Shown in pieces: positions 29,263 through 37,011 of a stretch of DNA of 37,011 nucleotides (its first letter is position 1; every line of letters begins with the position of its first letter). Both the position numbers and the translations under genes were made by a program. Origin of the DNA: Chara braunii (lineage: Eukaryota; Streptophyta; Charophyceae; Charales; Characeae); contig BFEA01000176.1 in NCBI GenBank assembly GCA_003427395.1, positions 1,075,618 to 1,112,628 on the forward strand. The letters run 5' to 3'. Under the pieces are notes generated by a model that was given only the letters and a program-made list of their open reading frames with translations, was not told where the DNA came from and ran no database searches.

Positions 29263-29950
29263 TGTAGGGTTACCCCCCTATCATCACTGTCCAACACACT
29301 GTAAAGAGCCTTTGTTACCTAGACGGGTGTCCCACCACGCACCCAATGGATACAACTCTAGTTTACTCTTCACCAGGTTTCTGATATCGCCCAACCATTG
29401 GTGTTCCCACTGCTCCTTCATGCTAACTACTCTTATAATCACTACAATCGCCTAATGCTCCCAACACTGACAAAATGGAAAAAATAAGTTGTAGGGTTAC
29501 GCCCCCATCATCACTGTCCAATCACACTGTAAATAACCTTTGTTGCCTAGACGGGTTTCCCACCACTCACCCAATGGATACAACTATAGTTTGTTCTTCA
29601 CCGGGTTTCTCATTTCGTCCGACCATTGGTGTTCCCATTACTCCTTCATGCTAACTACTCTTACAATGACCACAATCGACGAACGCTCCCACCACCGACG
29701 ATGACACTCACACTGCCCCCGTAGTGCCGCTGTCGGTAATCGAAATGGAAAAATAAGTTGTAGGGATACCCTCTTATCATCACTGTCCATAACACTGTAA
29801 AGAGCCTTTGTTGCCTAGACGGGTTTCCCACCACGCACCTAATGGATACAACTGTAGTTTGCTTTTCACTGGGTCTCTCATTTCGTCTAACCATTGGCGA
29901 TCCCGCTGCTTCTTCGTGCTAACCACTCTTATAATAACCACAAAGAAAAC
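29263..29950. repeat. Diverged tandem repeat, about 230-270 bp x 3
   Basis: Units start near 29263, 29491 and 29760, each with GTAGGGTTAC or GTAGGGATAC followed by ATCATCACTGTCCA. They continue with CACTGTAAA, CTTTGTTxCCTAGACGGGTxT, CCCACCAC, AATGGATACAACT, CCATTGG and GCTAACxACTCTTA in the same order. Unit 2 has an insert (about 29695-29740). No protein is recognised in any frame. Confidence 0.88.
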
Positions 29951-30640
29951 CAACTTGCTGAAAGACAAAAATACCTAAAACAGACAAGGAAAAGAAATCA
30001 TCGGCTTACACCCATGCATCACACATACGTGTTTCTAAAAACGAAACACTAAGAGCAATCCCCGCGCCAAAACAGGGACAGTAAACATTTTACTTCTCAA
30101 GGGAATCAAGAGAAAACTAAGCGATCAAAGAAATGCAATACCCTAAAATACGAATGACTAACCTAAAAAATGGTTAAAAGACGGAGAGTATGTTATAGAC
30201 TTTATAACTGGATATAGCCACAAAGACAACCAGGTTTAGTGTTCAAAACGGAAGAGTAACTATGACACATACCAGGGAACATTCCTACCCTAAAGTACGA
30301 ACAAAAGAGTTGCGATCGAAATTAAGCCCACAAAAGAATCAAATTAGATGAGAAAAGTGAAGGGGTCATGAAGAGAACACGAAGTAAATGCACATCGGAT
30401 GTGAAAGAGACAGACTAGGGGTTTCATTCGAGTATCTCAACATCTTGAGGCAAACACTTCGACTAGATATGTGAACAAATGACCTGCTGGAGTACCAAAG
30501 GTAACCTAAACTATACCTACATGCGAATAAAATATGCCGAAGGAGACTTACAAAATTACTTAAATTAAACACATATCTGGGTGCAACATGGCGCCATTCT
30601 TGCTAGTACCATGACGCAAGGCGCTTTATTCCATCCTTTC
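29951..30640. other. No gene recognised
   Basis: AT-rich and A-rich on +. No repeat pairing or protein motif was seen. The frame on minus at 30639-30863 (74 residues, Arg/Trp-rich) next to it has no recognised domain. Confidence 0.3.
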
Positions 30641-30983
30641 ATACTGCCTTGTGTTGTAGATTGATCAAACGAGACTCACTGAAGCCCTTGGACATGCCGA
30701 AGTGCTGCCACTGCAACCGCACGCTCTCCCACTGCGTCCAGATGTGCCGCTCCGCCTTCCATGCTTTCCCAACATAGACGTCCATCCGCCTCCTCAATAG
30801 AACAATTGCTTTTATCGTATCTCGGGTCTGCCGCCACAGGCACGAGCCATTAGCAAATTCCACTTCTTGATAGAAATTTAGATGTTGTCATAGTCAATGC
30901 TCCAAGTCGTCGTTCTGAAATATGATAGATGAGTGTCTGTGTATGTTAGAACTTCACAGGGGATCGACTATGGGCCATGTTCC

Positions 30984-31055
30984 GAACGCTCTGGCGTTCC
31001 TATCCCACTCAAGGGATAGTTGAGCATAACCACCTGTCGGCATAGCTCTGCTATG
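30984..31055. repeat. Cluster of three adjacent perfect hairpins
   Basis: GAACGC-tctg-GCGTTC (30984-30999), CTATCCC-actcaa-GGGATAG (31000-31019) and CATAGC-tct-GCTATG (31041-31055) follow almost head to tail. A fourth, GGAACC-gtttaca-GGTTCC, is at 31209-31227. This could be a structured RNA or part of a foldback element. Confidence 0.7.
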
Positions 31056-31365
31056 TCGGCTACTAGTCGCGACATGTTTCTTACCCGAACACGTTCCATG
31101 GTCATGAAATGTACTCCTTCCCTGTAAGCATCGGCCGGCCCCAGCACGAAAAGTCAGCGCTATGACGCATGCGAAATAGGGCTAACTTAGCGCACCCGGA
31201 GCGCTACCGGAACCGTTTACAGGTTCCCCCCTGGACCCGGTTTCCAGTTAGCTAGAAACTAGAAATGAGGCAGCTGTTAGTCAATTTTCTTTTTTCATCA
31301 CCCATTTTTACTATTGTCAACTTAATTGTCCAGTTTCCTCCTTTTTGTTAACCAGTCTGCAGATG

Positions 31366-31518
31366 TGGGACGGTGGACCCGGTTTCCGACATTGGCCAAC
31401 TGGGCAATGGCCCCAGTTTCCATTCTCCGGGTTGTAATGTGGAGGGATTCCCGGGCTCCGTTTCAATCTTTATAATTAAATCTGCAACTATTCACAAAAA
31501 AAAAAAAAAAAAAAAAAG
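31366..31518 (+). mobile_element. LINE 3' tail with poly(A), plus strand
   Basis: GTGGGACGGTGGACCCGGTT, GTTGTAATGTGGAGGGATTC, CCGGGCTCCGTTTCAATC, TTTATAATTAAAT, then ATTCAC and A about 22. It aligns with the minus-strand tail at 28843-28977, so both come from one LINE family. A truncated family 2 MITE starts immediately after the A tract. Confidence 0.72.
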
Positions 31519-31672
31519 AGGATTAAATTAACCGTCTGAATTTGGACGTGTTTTCGAAAAGATTCAGAACAGCAGATCTATCCTCAGATCTGCACTTGTC
31601 CACAAAAGCGTCCAGATTCAGACCATTACTTTAATCTTGTCCTGTTTGCTAGTGGGACCTCGCCCCCGGTAA
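31519..31672. mobile_element. Foldback MITE family 2, copy b (left end truncated)
   Basis: Inner left arm GATTAAATTAACCGTCTGAA with TTGGACGTGTTTTCG pairs with AAAAGCGTCCAGATTCAGAC and TTTAATC on the right. The right outer arm continues as GCTAGTGGGACCTCGCCCCC. The matching left outer arm is missing: the LINE poly(A) tract abuts the break. Confidence 0.75.
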
Positions 31673-31690
31673 GGGCCTACCACATGCTAG

Positions 31691-31820
31691 AGGGCCTCGC
31701 TCCATTGCTCTCCACATGCATAAACGACAAAACAAACAATATGGCGTTCTATCTTTCCATGTTCTAGCATAAGATTCATTATCATTTTGCACACGCGGAG
31801 AGTAATGGTGCGAAGCCCTA
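31691..31820 (-). mobile_element. Foldback MITE family 1, copy b
   Basis: Left AGGGCCTCGCTCCATTGCTC, right GAGTAATGGTGCGAAGCCCT, with family interior ATGCATAAACGACAAAAC and TCTTTCCATGTTCTAGCATA. Same orientation as copies a and c. Confidence 0.8.
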
Positions 31821-31872
31821 TCCTACGACCGACCAGGCTATCCTACCCGTCAGCGTCCGACACACCAGACTA

Positions 31873-31991
31873 TGGGGCTCGCTGCACTACTCTCGACATG
31901 CACAAAAGACAAAAATCATGGCCGTGCATCTTTCCATATTCTAACGGAAGATTCACTCTCGTTTTGCACATTTCGAGAGTTCGCAGCCCTA
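31873..31991 (-). mobile_element. Foldback MITE family 1, copy c
   Basis: GGGGCTCGCTGCACTACTCT at the left, TTTCGAGAGTTCGCAGCCCT at the right, interior ATGCACAAAAGACAAAAATC, CATCTTTCCATATTCTAACG and GAAGATTCACTCTCG. It is a near reverse complement of copy d at 35926. Confidence 0.85.
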
Positions 31992-32324
31992 AGGCTGCGG
32001 TATAGTGGGCTTCGGCGTCTGCGTCAAGGTGTCGCATTTTCGGCGGCGGGCGACCAGGACGCAAAGTGGGTTTTTAGGGGGCAAAAGTTTGGGGGGGACC
32101 GGTCCTTGGCAAAATTGGAGACTACCTACAGGCAGCTCTGGAATGACCGAGACTTTTGGAAAAAGCAAGGACCGGTCCTCGGGTGGAAGTGGACCCCAAA
32201 AAGAAGTGGGGGTGGGGTAAGGGCCCTCAGGCCCAGGCGTTGAGGCCCGTCTTCTCAAAACAAAACAGGGAGGTCAGGCGCAACGAAACAGGCGTTTTGC
32301 AAGAGGCACCTTTGGCGATTTTCT
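31992..32324. other. No gene recognised
   Basis: G-rich at 32075-32220. Overlapping short frames on both strands carry no known motif. Confidence 0.3.
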
Positions 32325-32687
32325 GTGCTCGGAGGAACCCGCAAAAAAATCTGAAATTTTGAGAATCCATATATGAGGTCGTGTTCTTTCTAGGAAAAAT
32401 ATTAGAACATTTTTAAAAAATCATTTAGACCGAGAAATAATCGTCGCGCCGATTGGGTACATTTTCCATTTTTGCCACTCAGCCACATGTGGGCCAACTT
32501 AAAAAGTACTCCAAATTGAGTGAGTTTTCACTCTCAGAAGAACGCGTGAAAAAACCTGAAAATTGGAGTACTCATAGATTTTGTTGTGATCTTTCCAGGA
32601 AAAACGCTAAAGAAATTAAAAAAAATCATTCCAACTGCGAAATAGATCGCGGCCGCAATTTGACCCATATTTCAATTTTGCCATTCA

Positions 32688-32691
<4 letters not shown>
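32325..32691. repeat. Diverged tandem duplication, about 205 bp x 2
   Basis: Unit 1 (about 32325-32486) and unit 2 (about 32532-32691) share GGAACCCGCxxAAAAA/GAACGCGTGAAAAAA, CTGAAA, GTTxTxATCTTTCxAGGAAAAA, AAAAAATCATT, CGAxATAxATCG and ATTTTTGCCACTCAGCC/ATTTTGCCATTCAGCC in order. Confidence 0.75.
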
Positions 32692-32720
<29 letters not shown>

Positions 32721-32793
32721 AGGCCCCCCGCCTCCCTCTCTCTCTATCTCTCTTTCTTCCTCTCTCTCTCTCTCACTCGTATGAACAAATGGA

Positions 32794-32850
<57 letters not shown>

Positions 32851-32937
32851 GTGTGGTAGGCCCCCCCCCTCCTCTCTCTGTTTCTCTTCCTTTCTCTCTC
32901 ACTTTGTCTCTCTCTCACACTCATAACAATAAATGGA

Positions 32938-32990
<53 letters not shown>
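32692..32990. repeat. (CT)n microsatellite cluster
   Basis: Four CT runs (32692-32717, 32735-32775 imperfect, 32801-32846, 32944-32990) separated by two related spacers containing GGTAGGCCCCCC and AATGGAACAAAA or AATGGAACAAAC, so the block itself is partly duplicated. The Ser-Leu frames across it are not genes. Confidence 0.93.
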
Positions 32991-32993
<3 letters not shown>

Positions 32994-33169
32994 CCAGCTC
33001 TTAGTCTCATTGATTTGGCTACCTTAGGGCTGCTTTCCCCGCGCCCACCCGGTAGACAATAGTACAGCGAGGCCCTATTCTATTCTACCGGCCGACTCCG
33101 GTCCACCAAGCTATGGGTAGACCCCGACCAGGGGGTCTATATGGCGTATAGTAGTGTAGTATATAGCCT

Positions 33170-33284
33170 ACCGTCTTCGCCCGAACATAACGCACCCTCA
33201 TTTTGCCTGAACCGGACCGGAAAGATAGCTTCTATACATTCATGATCAGGGTGCGTTATGTTGGGGGAAGACGGTAGCCACTGC
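33170..33284. mobile_element. Foldback MITE family 3, copy a
   Basis: ACCGTCTTCGCCCGAACATA plus ACGCACCCT (33170-33199) is the near reverse complement of AGGGTGCGTTATGTTGGGGG plus AAGACGGT (33249-33284). Interior: GAAAGATAGCTTCTATACATTC. A related copy lies near 34795. Confidence 0.8.
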
Positions 33285-33296
33285 TCTATACCCTGT

Positions 33297-33470
33297 GGAG
33301 CGTGGTCCCATTAGCCACGAAGATCCGAGTGAATGCCTGAATCTGGACGTGTTTGTTGCACAGGTGCAGGAAATCGAGATTGAACTGCTTTTCGGCATCT
33401 CTGCGTAAAACACATCCAGATTCAGGTATTCAATCCGATCCTCGTTGCTAGTGGGAGCTCGGTCCTGCAT
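33297..33470. mobile_element. Foldback MITE family 2, copy c
   Basis: Left GGAGCGTGGTCCCATTAGCC, ACGAAGATC, GAATGCCTGAATCTGGACGT. Right CACATCCAGATTCAGGTATT, GATCCTCGT, TGCTAGTGGGAGCTCGG. The arms are complementary over most of their length. Inner sequence between arms differs from copies a and b. Confidence 0.82.
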
Positions 33471-33790
33471 TCGTCCAGATGGACGCGAATCGAATTCAAA
33501 TTCAAATTCAATTTCAATTTCTTGCTGTAGACCAGCTCCCCGTTCCCGCCCTCCCGCCATTGCCCCCGATCGTCGCACCATCGCTTCTATAGATCCCGAG
33601 CAGGGACTCTATATTGTGTATAGTACTCAATCGACTATATAACGTCTACGCTGTGCTATATACCCCTGCTTTCTTCCAGACGGACTTCCATTTCTTGCTG
33701 TAGACGAGGCCCCATTCTGTTTTTTTTTTTTTGTTTGGAAGTGAGCCCCATTCCGACCCTCGAGCCATCGCTTCTATAGACCCGATACTG
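33470..33790. repeat. Diverged direct repeat with TTCAAA hexamer run
   Basis: TTTCTTGCTGTAGACcAG (near 33520) and TTTCTTGCTGTAGACGAGGC (near 33690) start two related segments, both running into CCATCGCTTCTATAGA-CCCGA (33578 and 33765). The first also holds ATTCAAATTCAAATTCAATT (33489-33520). A related word, GACCCCGACCAGGGGGTCTA, is near 33120. Confidence 0.6.
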
Positions 33791-33995
33791 AAAGACCTAT
33801 TCCGTTACCTATTCCGTTATGCTTTCTTAACCTATTCGCCATAGCTCGTCTATTGTGTTCGAATTCCCAGCTGTCAATCTTATGGTGGTTATAGGTACGT
33901 GGCGCCTTCGTCTTTCGTGTCTGCCTGTCAGTCTCTACCCTCCTACCCCGCTCCCCCTACCCCACTCTGTTTGTCTATCTGTTTGACTATATAAT

Positions 33996-34078
33996 GTAAT
34001 ATAATATAATATAACATAATATAATATAATATAATATAACATAATATAATATAATATAATATATATTTATAATATAAT
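33996..34078. repeat. ATAAT-type microsatellite
   Basis: Repeated ATAATATAATATAACATA units, about 80 bp of A/T-only sequence interrupted by a few C. Confidence 0.95.
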
Positions 34079-34117
34079 AACTACTAAAGGAAAGATAGGG
34101 CCCAAGGAAAATGAGGC

Positions 34118-34141
34118 CCGCAACAATGCAGTTCGATTGCT

Positions 34142-34187
<46 letters not shown>

Positions 34188-34372
34188 TTTAGTCATAGTC
34201 TTTGTTTGTGATAATGGTGTTGTTATTAATATGATTGCACTTCGTTCTCGTTTTTCACATGATTATTATATAAGTATTACGTATTATAATCTACTTGTCG
34301 TTTGTTGTAATGCAGTTCGATTCGTCATCAACTATCTGTTTGGATTTTGCTGTTTTTTTTTTTTTTTTTTTT

Positions 34373-34415
<43 letters not shown>

Positions 34416-34580
34416 GGGGGGGGGGGGGGGGGGGGGGAGAGAGGTGGGGGCAAGAAGCTGTTTTTGTTTTCGATATGATTATTATATAATTATTATACAG
34501 ACTACCGTTTTTTTTTTTCATTTTTTTTTATTTTTATTATTACTATCGTTTGTTTTCAACAATGCAGTTCGATTCGTCAT
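34118..34580. repeat. GCAGTTCGATTCGTCATC words with T and G tracts
   Basis: AATGCAGTTCGATT occurs at about 34125, 34310 and 34561, the last two continuing CGTCATC. Each of the first two is followed by a long T tract (34142-34184; 34341-34413). The second tract runs into G about 24 (34414-34437). This is an imperfect tandem arrangement of about 190-250 bp. Confidence 0.6.
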
Positions 34581-34616
34581 CGATCATTTTTTCCTCGCCG
34601 CAGTGCTCACCAAATC

Positions 34617-34725
34617 TGTAAACTGGAGAATGTATATTCCCCTAGAACGTGGAATGATGCACCCGCCATAGTTTTGTTGTCGCTTTCATGTCTGGTGAGT
34701 GGTGCGCCTCGCGCGTGCGGCGAGG
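34617..34725 (+). mobile_element. MITE family 1, degenerate partial copy
   Basis: CCCTAGAACGTGGAATGATG, CGCCATAGTTTTGTTGTCG and CATGTCTGGTGAGTGGTGCG follow the order of the family right half (CGCTAGAACATGGAAAGATA, CGCCATGATTTTTGTCG, CATGTCGAGAGTAGTGGAGCG). The left half is not recognisable. Confidence 0.5.
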
Positions 34726-34789
34726 CCCCATCTTACTCGGGCGCGCATCGAATCGTGCTTTCGTTCACAGCGAAGGGTAATCGATCACG

Positions 34790-34900
34790 ACACGGTCTGC
34801 CGCCGAACATAATGCATCCTCTTTATGACTGCATCAAGCCAGAGAAATAGCTTGTATACATTCGCGCATTCACGATGGGGGAGACTTCCTCACTGCCCGC
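34790..34900. mobile_element. MITE family 3, copy b (diverged)
   Basis: CACGGTCTGCCGCCGAACAT with AATGCATCCTC on the left and ATTCACGATGGGGGAGACTT on the right. The interior AGAAATAGCTTGTATACATTC matches copy a (33170-33284). The terminal arms pair less well than in copy a. Confidence 0.55.
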
Positions 34901-35031
34901 TCTCTGTCTCTCTCTCTCCCTTCCTCCTCCTCTTCCTCTGGGTATGGAAGCAATCATTGTTATCTAGTCTGCTAGTGCAGTTGTGTTACGATGATCTCAG
35001 CTACATCGTTCCTTCTTTCTCCTCAGATTGG

Positions 35032-35265
35032 TAGTTAGTTTGTTAATTAGTTTGTTGATTAGTTTGTTGATTAGTTTGTTGACTAGTTTGTTGATTAGTT
35101 TGTTAATTAGTTTGTTGATTAGCTTGTTAAGTAGTTTGTCCTCTCAATTGTTAGTTAATCCACCAGTACATGGCCACAGCTTTAATGAGTTTGTTAATTA
35201 GTTTGTTAATTAGTTTGTTAATTAGTTTGTTAATTAGTTTGTTAATTAGTTTGTTAATTAGTTTG
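35032..35265. repeat. 12-bp tandem repeat, two arrays
   Basis: Units of TTAGTTTGTTGA / TTAGTTTGTTAA, about nine in 35032-35142 and about seven in 35185-35265, separated by about 40 bp of unrelated sequence. In the minus frame this gives repeated INKL. The second array is nearly perfect, the first more diverged. Confidence 0.95.
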
Positions 35266-35373
35266 TACACAGCTTGAGAATCGCGACTTCTTGTCAATAT
35301 GAGGTGATCGTAACACTGTATGGGCCTAGTTCCACTACTATCATTCGTCAAGGTTTTGAGTGCATCTGGACAG

Positions 35374-35413
35374 ACAGATACTACACTTGATCTTAGCCAA
35401 AAGGCCGAGAAAT
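35374..35413 (-). ncRNA. U2 snRNA 5' fragment
   Basis: On minus, TTTCTCGGCCTTTTGGCTAA followed by GATCAAGTGTAGTATCTGT is the conserved 5' region of U2. It includes GTAGTA, which pairs with the intron branch site, and the sequences that pair with U6. Agreement with plant U2 is essentially complete for 40 nt and then stops: the expected TTCTTATCAG and Sm site are not seen. No upstream plant snRNA promoter element was recognised. U2 retropseudogenes of about this length are known, so this is probably a fragment rather than a working gene. Confidence 0.85.
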
Positions 35414-35680
35414 CCTTCAAAAAAAAAAATAATAATAATAAATAAGAAAAACGCAGGCTCGGGGCAATCGGAGCAAAAGGGGCGGTGGCGCCAGCCAAAG
35501 CGAAAACAGAACGCTGCTCTGTCGCTTCCGCAAAGCTTGGCGCGCAGTGAGAGTACACTTCCTAAAAAAGAGGCCCAGATGGTTGGTTAGAATGCCATGC
35601 ACTTCATACACTACTCGGAGAGGGAGCTCCTATCGATAGTTGTTATACTGTCTAAGGGCATACTCACACTAGCACCTTTT

Positions 35681-35706
35681 TTACTTTTTTTTTTTTTTTT
35701 TTTTTT
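35681..35706. repeat. Poly(T) tract
   Basis: T about 20 preceded by a TTTTTTACTTTT segment. It could be the poly(A) tail of a minus-strand retroposon with no recognisable body. Confidence 0.8.
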
Positions 35707-35925
35707 CCCGAACGGAATCGTGGCCAGATGCAGACAACTACGGCATAAATGCGGTCAGATACATTTAATAAAGTACCAGTGTGAGTACGCTCCTAAAGGG
35801 GGAGATTCTGTGGCCTGGCTCCATGCAGCATTCGCCCGATCTGGAAAATGCCGATTTAAAAAAATAAATAAAAAAATGCCGATTACAGTAAGTGTATTGA
35901 TTGACTGAAAGTCGAAAGATACATA

Positions 35926-36047
35926 GGGCCTCGCTGCACTACTCTCGAAATGTGCAAAACGAGAGTGAATCTTCCGCTAGAATATGGAAAGATGCACGGC
36001 CATGATTTTTGTCTTTTGTGCATGTCGAGAGTAGTGCAGCGAGCCCC
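35926..36047 (+). mobile_element. Foldback MITE family 1, copy d
   Basis: GGGCCTCGCTGCACTACTCT to AGTAGTGCAGCGAGCCCC, with interior GCAAAACGAGAGTGAATCTT, CGCTAGAATATGGAAAGATG and CATGATTTTTGTCTTTTGTG. The terminal 20 bp or more are nearly perfect inverted repeats. Opposite orientation to copies a-c. Confidence 0.9.
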
Positions 36048-36102
36048 ATACACTAAGCTTTCTTCACACATTTGGCTGGTCGTGTAGCGAGGCCCTACCT
36101 AT

Positions 36103-36220
36103 GGGCGTCGCTCCACTACTCTCGAAATGTGCAAAACGAGAGTGAATCTTCCGCTAGATAATGGAAAGATACACCGCCAGGGTTTTTGTCTTTTGTGCAT
36201 GTCGAGAGTAGTGGAGCCCT
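36103..36220 (+). mobile_element. Foldback MITE family 1, copy e
   Basis: GGGCGTCGCTCCACTACTCT to GTCGAGAGTAGTGGAGCCC. It is flanked by CCTAT before and CTATG after, so CTAT may be a target duplication. Same orientation as d. Confidence 0.88.
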
Positions 36221-36247
36221 ATGTAAGAGCTTTGGATTGGAAGGCAA

Positions 36248-36280
36248 CTAACTCCGGCGTCGATTTTCAGCCGGAGTTAG
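36248..36280. repeat. 11-bp perfect hairpin before copy f
   Basis: CTAACTCCGGC (36248-36258) and GCCGGAGTTAG (36270-36280), loop of 11 nt. It abuts the left end of the next MITE. Confidence 0.85.
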
Positions 36281-36510
36281 GGGCTCGCTCCACTACTCTC
36301 GAAATGTCCAAAAAACGAGAGTGAATCTTCGTCTAGAACATGGAAAGATACACCGCCATGATTTTTGACGTTTGTGCATGTCGAGAGTACTCGCTCCACT
36401 ACTCTCGAAATGTGCAAAAAACGAGAGTGATCTTCCGCTAGAACATGGAAAGATACATCGCCATGATTTTTGTCGTTTGTGCATGTCGAGAGTAGTGGAG
36501 CGAAGCCCTT
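36280..36510 (+). mobile_element. Foldback MITE family 1, copies f and g joined head to tail
   Basis: Copy f runs 36280-36389 and copy g 36390-36510, both in the orientation of d and e. Copy f loses its last bases at GTCGAGAGTA and copy g begins directly with CTCGCTCCACTACTCTCG. They share a reduced junction, as if a recombination between ends produced a tandem pair. Confidence 0.85.
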
Positions 36511-36546
36511 AATCACTTCACAGTATTAGCAACATTTCATTCACGT

Positions 36547-36783
36547 CGCGTGTAATATAAAAAGATTTCTTAGTTTTTTTTTTTTTTTTTTTTTTTTTCG
36601 TAGTTAATCAAAGTCTTAGGGGGGGAATTGCGATCGTTGATTTTTTATTGGTTAGTGTTGGGTGGGAAGCGCCAATCGCGTGTAATCTGAAAAGATTCTT
36701 AGTAGTTAATCAAGTCCAAGGCGGGGAATTGCGATCGTTGATTTTTAATTAATTGGTTAGTGTGGGGGGGAAAGTGCTAATCG
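36547..36783. repeat. Tandem duplication; copy 1 holds an inserted T25 tract
   Basis: CGCGTGTAAT..AAAAGATT.CTTAG, AGTTAATCAA, GGGGAATTGCGATCGTTGAT, TTGGTTAGTGT and GC(C/T)AATCG occur in both units (36547-36676 and 36677-36783). Copy 1 has T25 plus CG (36574-36600) between CTTAG and TAGTTAATC. Copy 2 has the uninterrupted version. Confidence 0.88.
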
Positions 36784-36868
36784 TCTTGTGTGGGGAGGCG
36801 CCGTCCGCTGTGCTTAGCAGCAATGCGCTGTGTAGGGGGCGCCATCCGCTCGTGGGGGCCGCGGTTTC

Positions 36869-37011
36869 CGCGGGTCAGATCGCTACTGGAAAAAGTTCAA
36901 TACGCTTTGTTATAAATATGTGATCTGCTGCGCGCCGCGGGTCAGATCGCTACTGGATGACACGCATAAATCGAAAAATGGTTGAAATTAAAAAAAAAAA
37001 AAAAAAAAAAA
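36869..37011 (+). ncRNA. U6 snRNA 3' end fused to other sequence, with poly(A)
   Basis: GGATGACACGCATAAATCGA followed by AAAATGGTTGAAATT (36955-36989) matches the last 35 nt of U6 with about four differences. It is followed by A about 21 to the window end. The first two thirds of U6 are absent. In their place is CCGCGGGTCAGATCGCTACT, which also occurs once 67 bp earlier (36869). A TTATAAATATG word lies at 36909. It is not a working U6. The A tail suggests retroposition. Confidence 0.75.

Noticed and set aside
35515-35560. Possible U4 snRNA match (AAGCTTGGCGCGCAGTGAGAG)
   Set aside because: Only about 20 nt resemble the U4 start, with gaps, and no further U4 sequence follows.

Overview
The window looks like a repeat-dominated stretch of a plant-type nuclear genome, most likely a streptophyte green alga or early land plant (something like Chara). 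The reasons are: a chromodomain-bearing Ty3/gypsy retrotransposon; plant L1-type LINE pieces (CCHC ORF1, zf-RVT ORF2 ends); foldback MITEs; U2 and U6 spliceosomal RNA sequences; a fragment of plant-type mitochondrial small-subunit rRNA; long CT, A/T and G tracts; and a run of assembly Ns. I found no intact host protein gene. The species is inference, not read from the sequence.

Layout. 1-2.8 kb: low-complexity sequence, one foldback MITE, a CT microsatellite, GCGCA-rich blocks and a 294-bp tandem duplication. 3.0-5.2 kb: a decayed LINE ORF1 on + with a CCHC knuckle and in-frame stops. 5.2-7.9 kb: mostly unrecognised, with two strong inverted repeats. 7.9-15.65 kb: one degenerate chromovirus on the minus strand (gag, protease, RT, RNase H, integrase, chromodomain; probable 5' LTR at 14565-15651). 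It is interrupted by a 415-N gap with identical 95-bp flanks and by a 177-bp piece of mitochondrial rRNA. A U6-like sequence begins 8 bp beyond the LTR end. 15.8-18.6 kb: unrecognised, ending in a repeat seen again at 26.6 kb. 19.0-20.5 kb: an array of short hairpins with a nearly constant loop and changing but complementary stems. 20.9-26.7 kb: tandem repeats, a second LTR-like sequence and G/T tracts. 27.2-28.6 kb: two convergent LINE ORF2 ends. 28.6-36.8 kb: LINE 3' tails, three foldback MITE families, tandem duplications, microsatellites and a U2 5' fragment. The window ends in a U6 3' end followed by poly(A).

The pieces do not form a pathway. They are layers of transposon insertion and decay: RT-bearing elements (LINE, chromovirus), elements that may have used LINE machinery (snRNA fragments, poly(A) tails), and non-autonomous foldback MITEs, one of them inside a LINE 3' UTR. 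Most of the in-frame stops that can be judged fit C-to-T or G-to-A change, as expected for silenced, cytosine-methylated elements.

The best candidates for something undescribed are the covarying hairpin array (19.0-20.5 kb) and the placement of a chromovirus LTR end just upstream of a U6-like gene, which recalls yeast Ty3 targeting of Pol III start sites.
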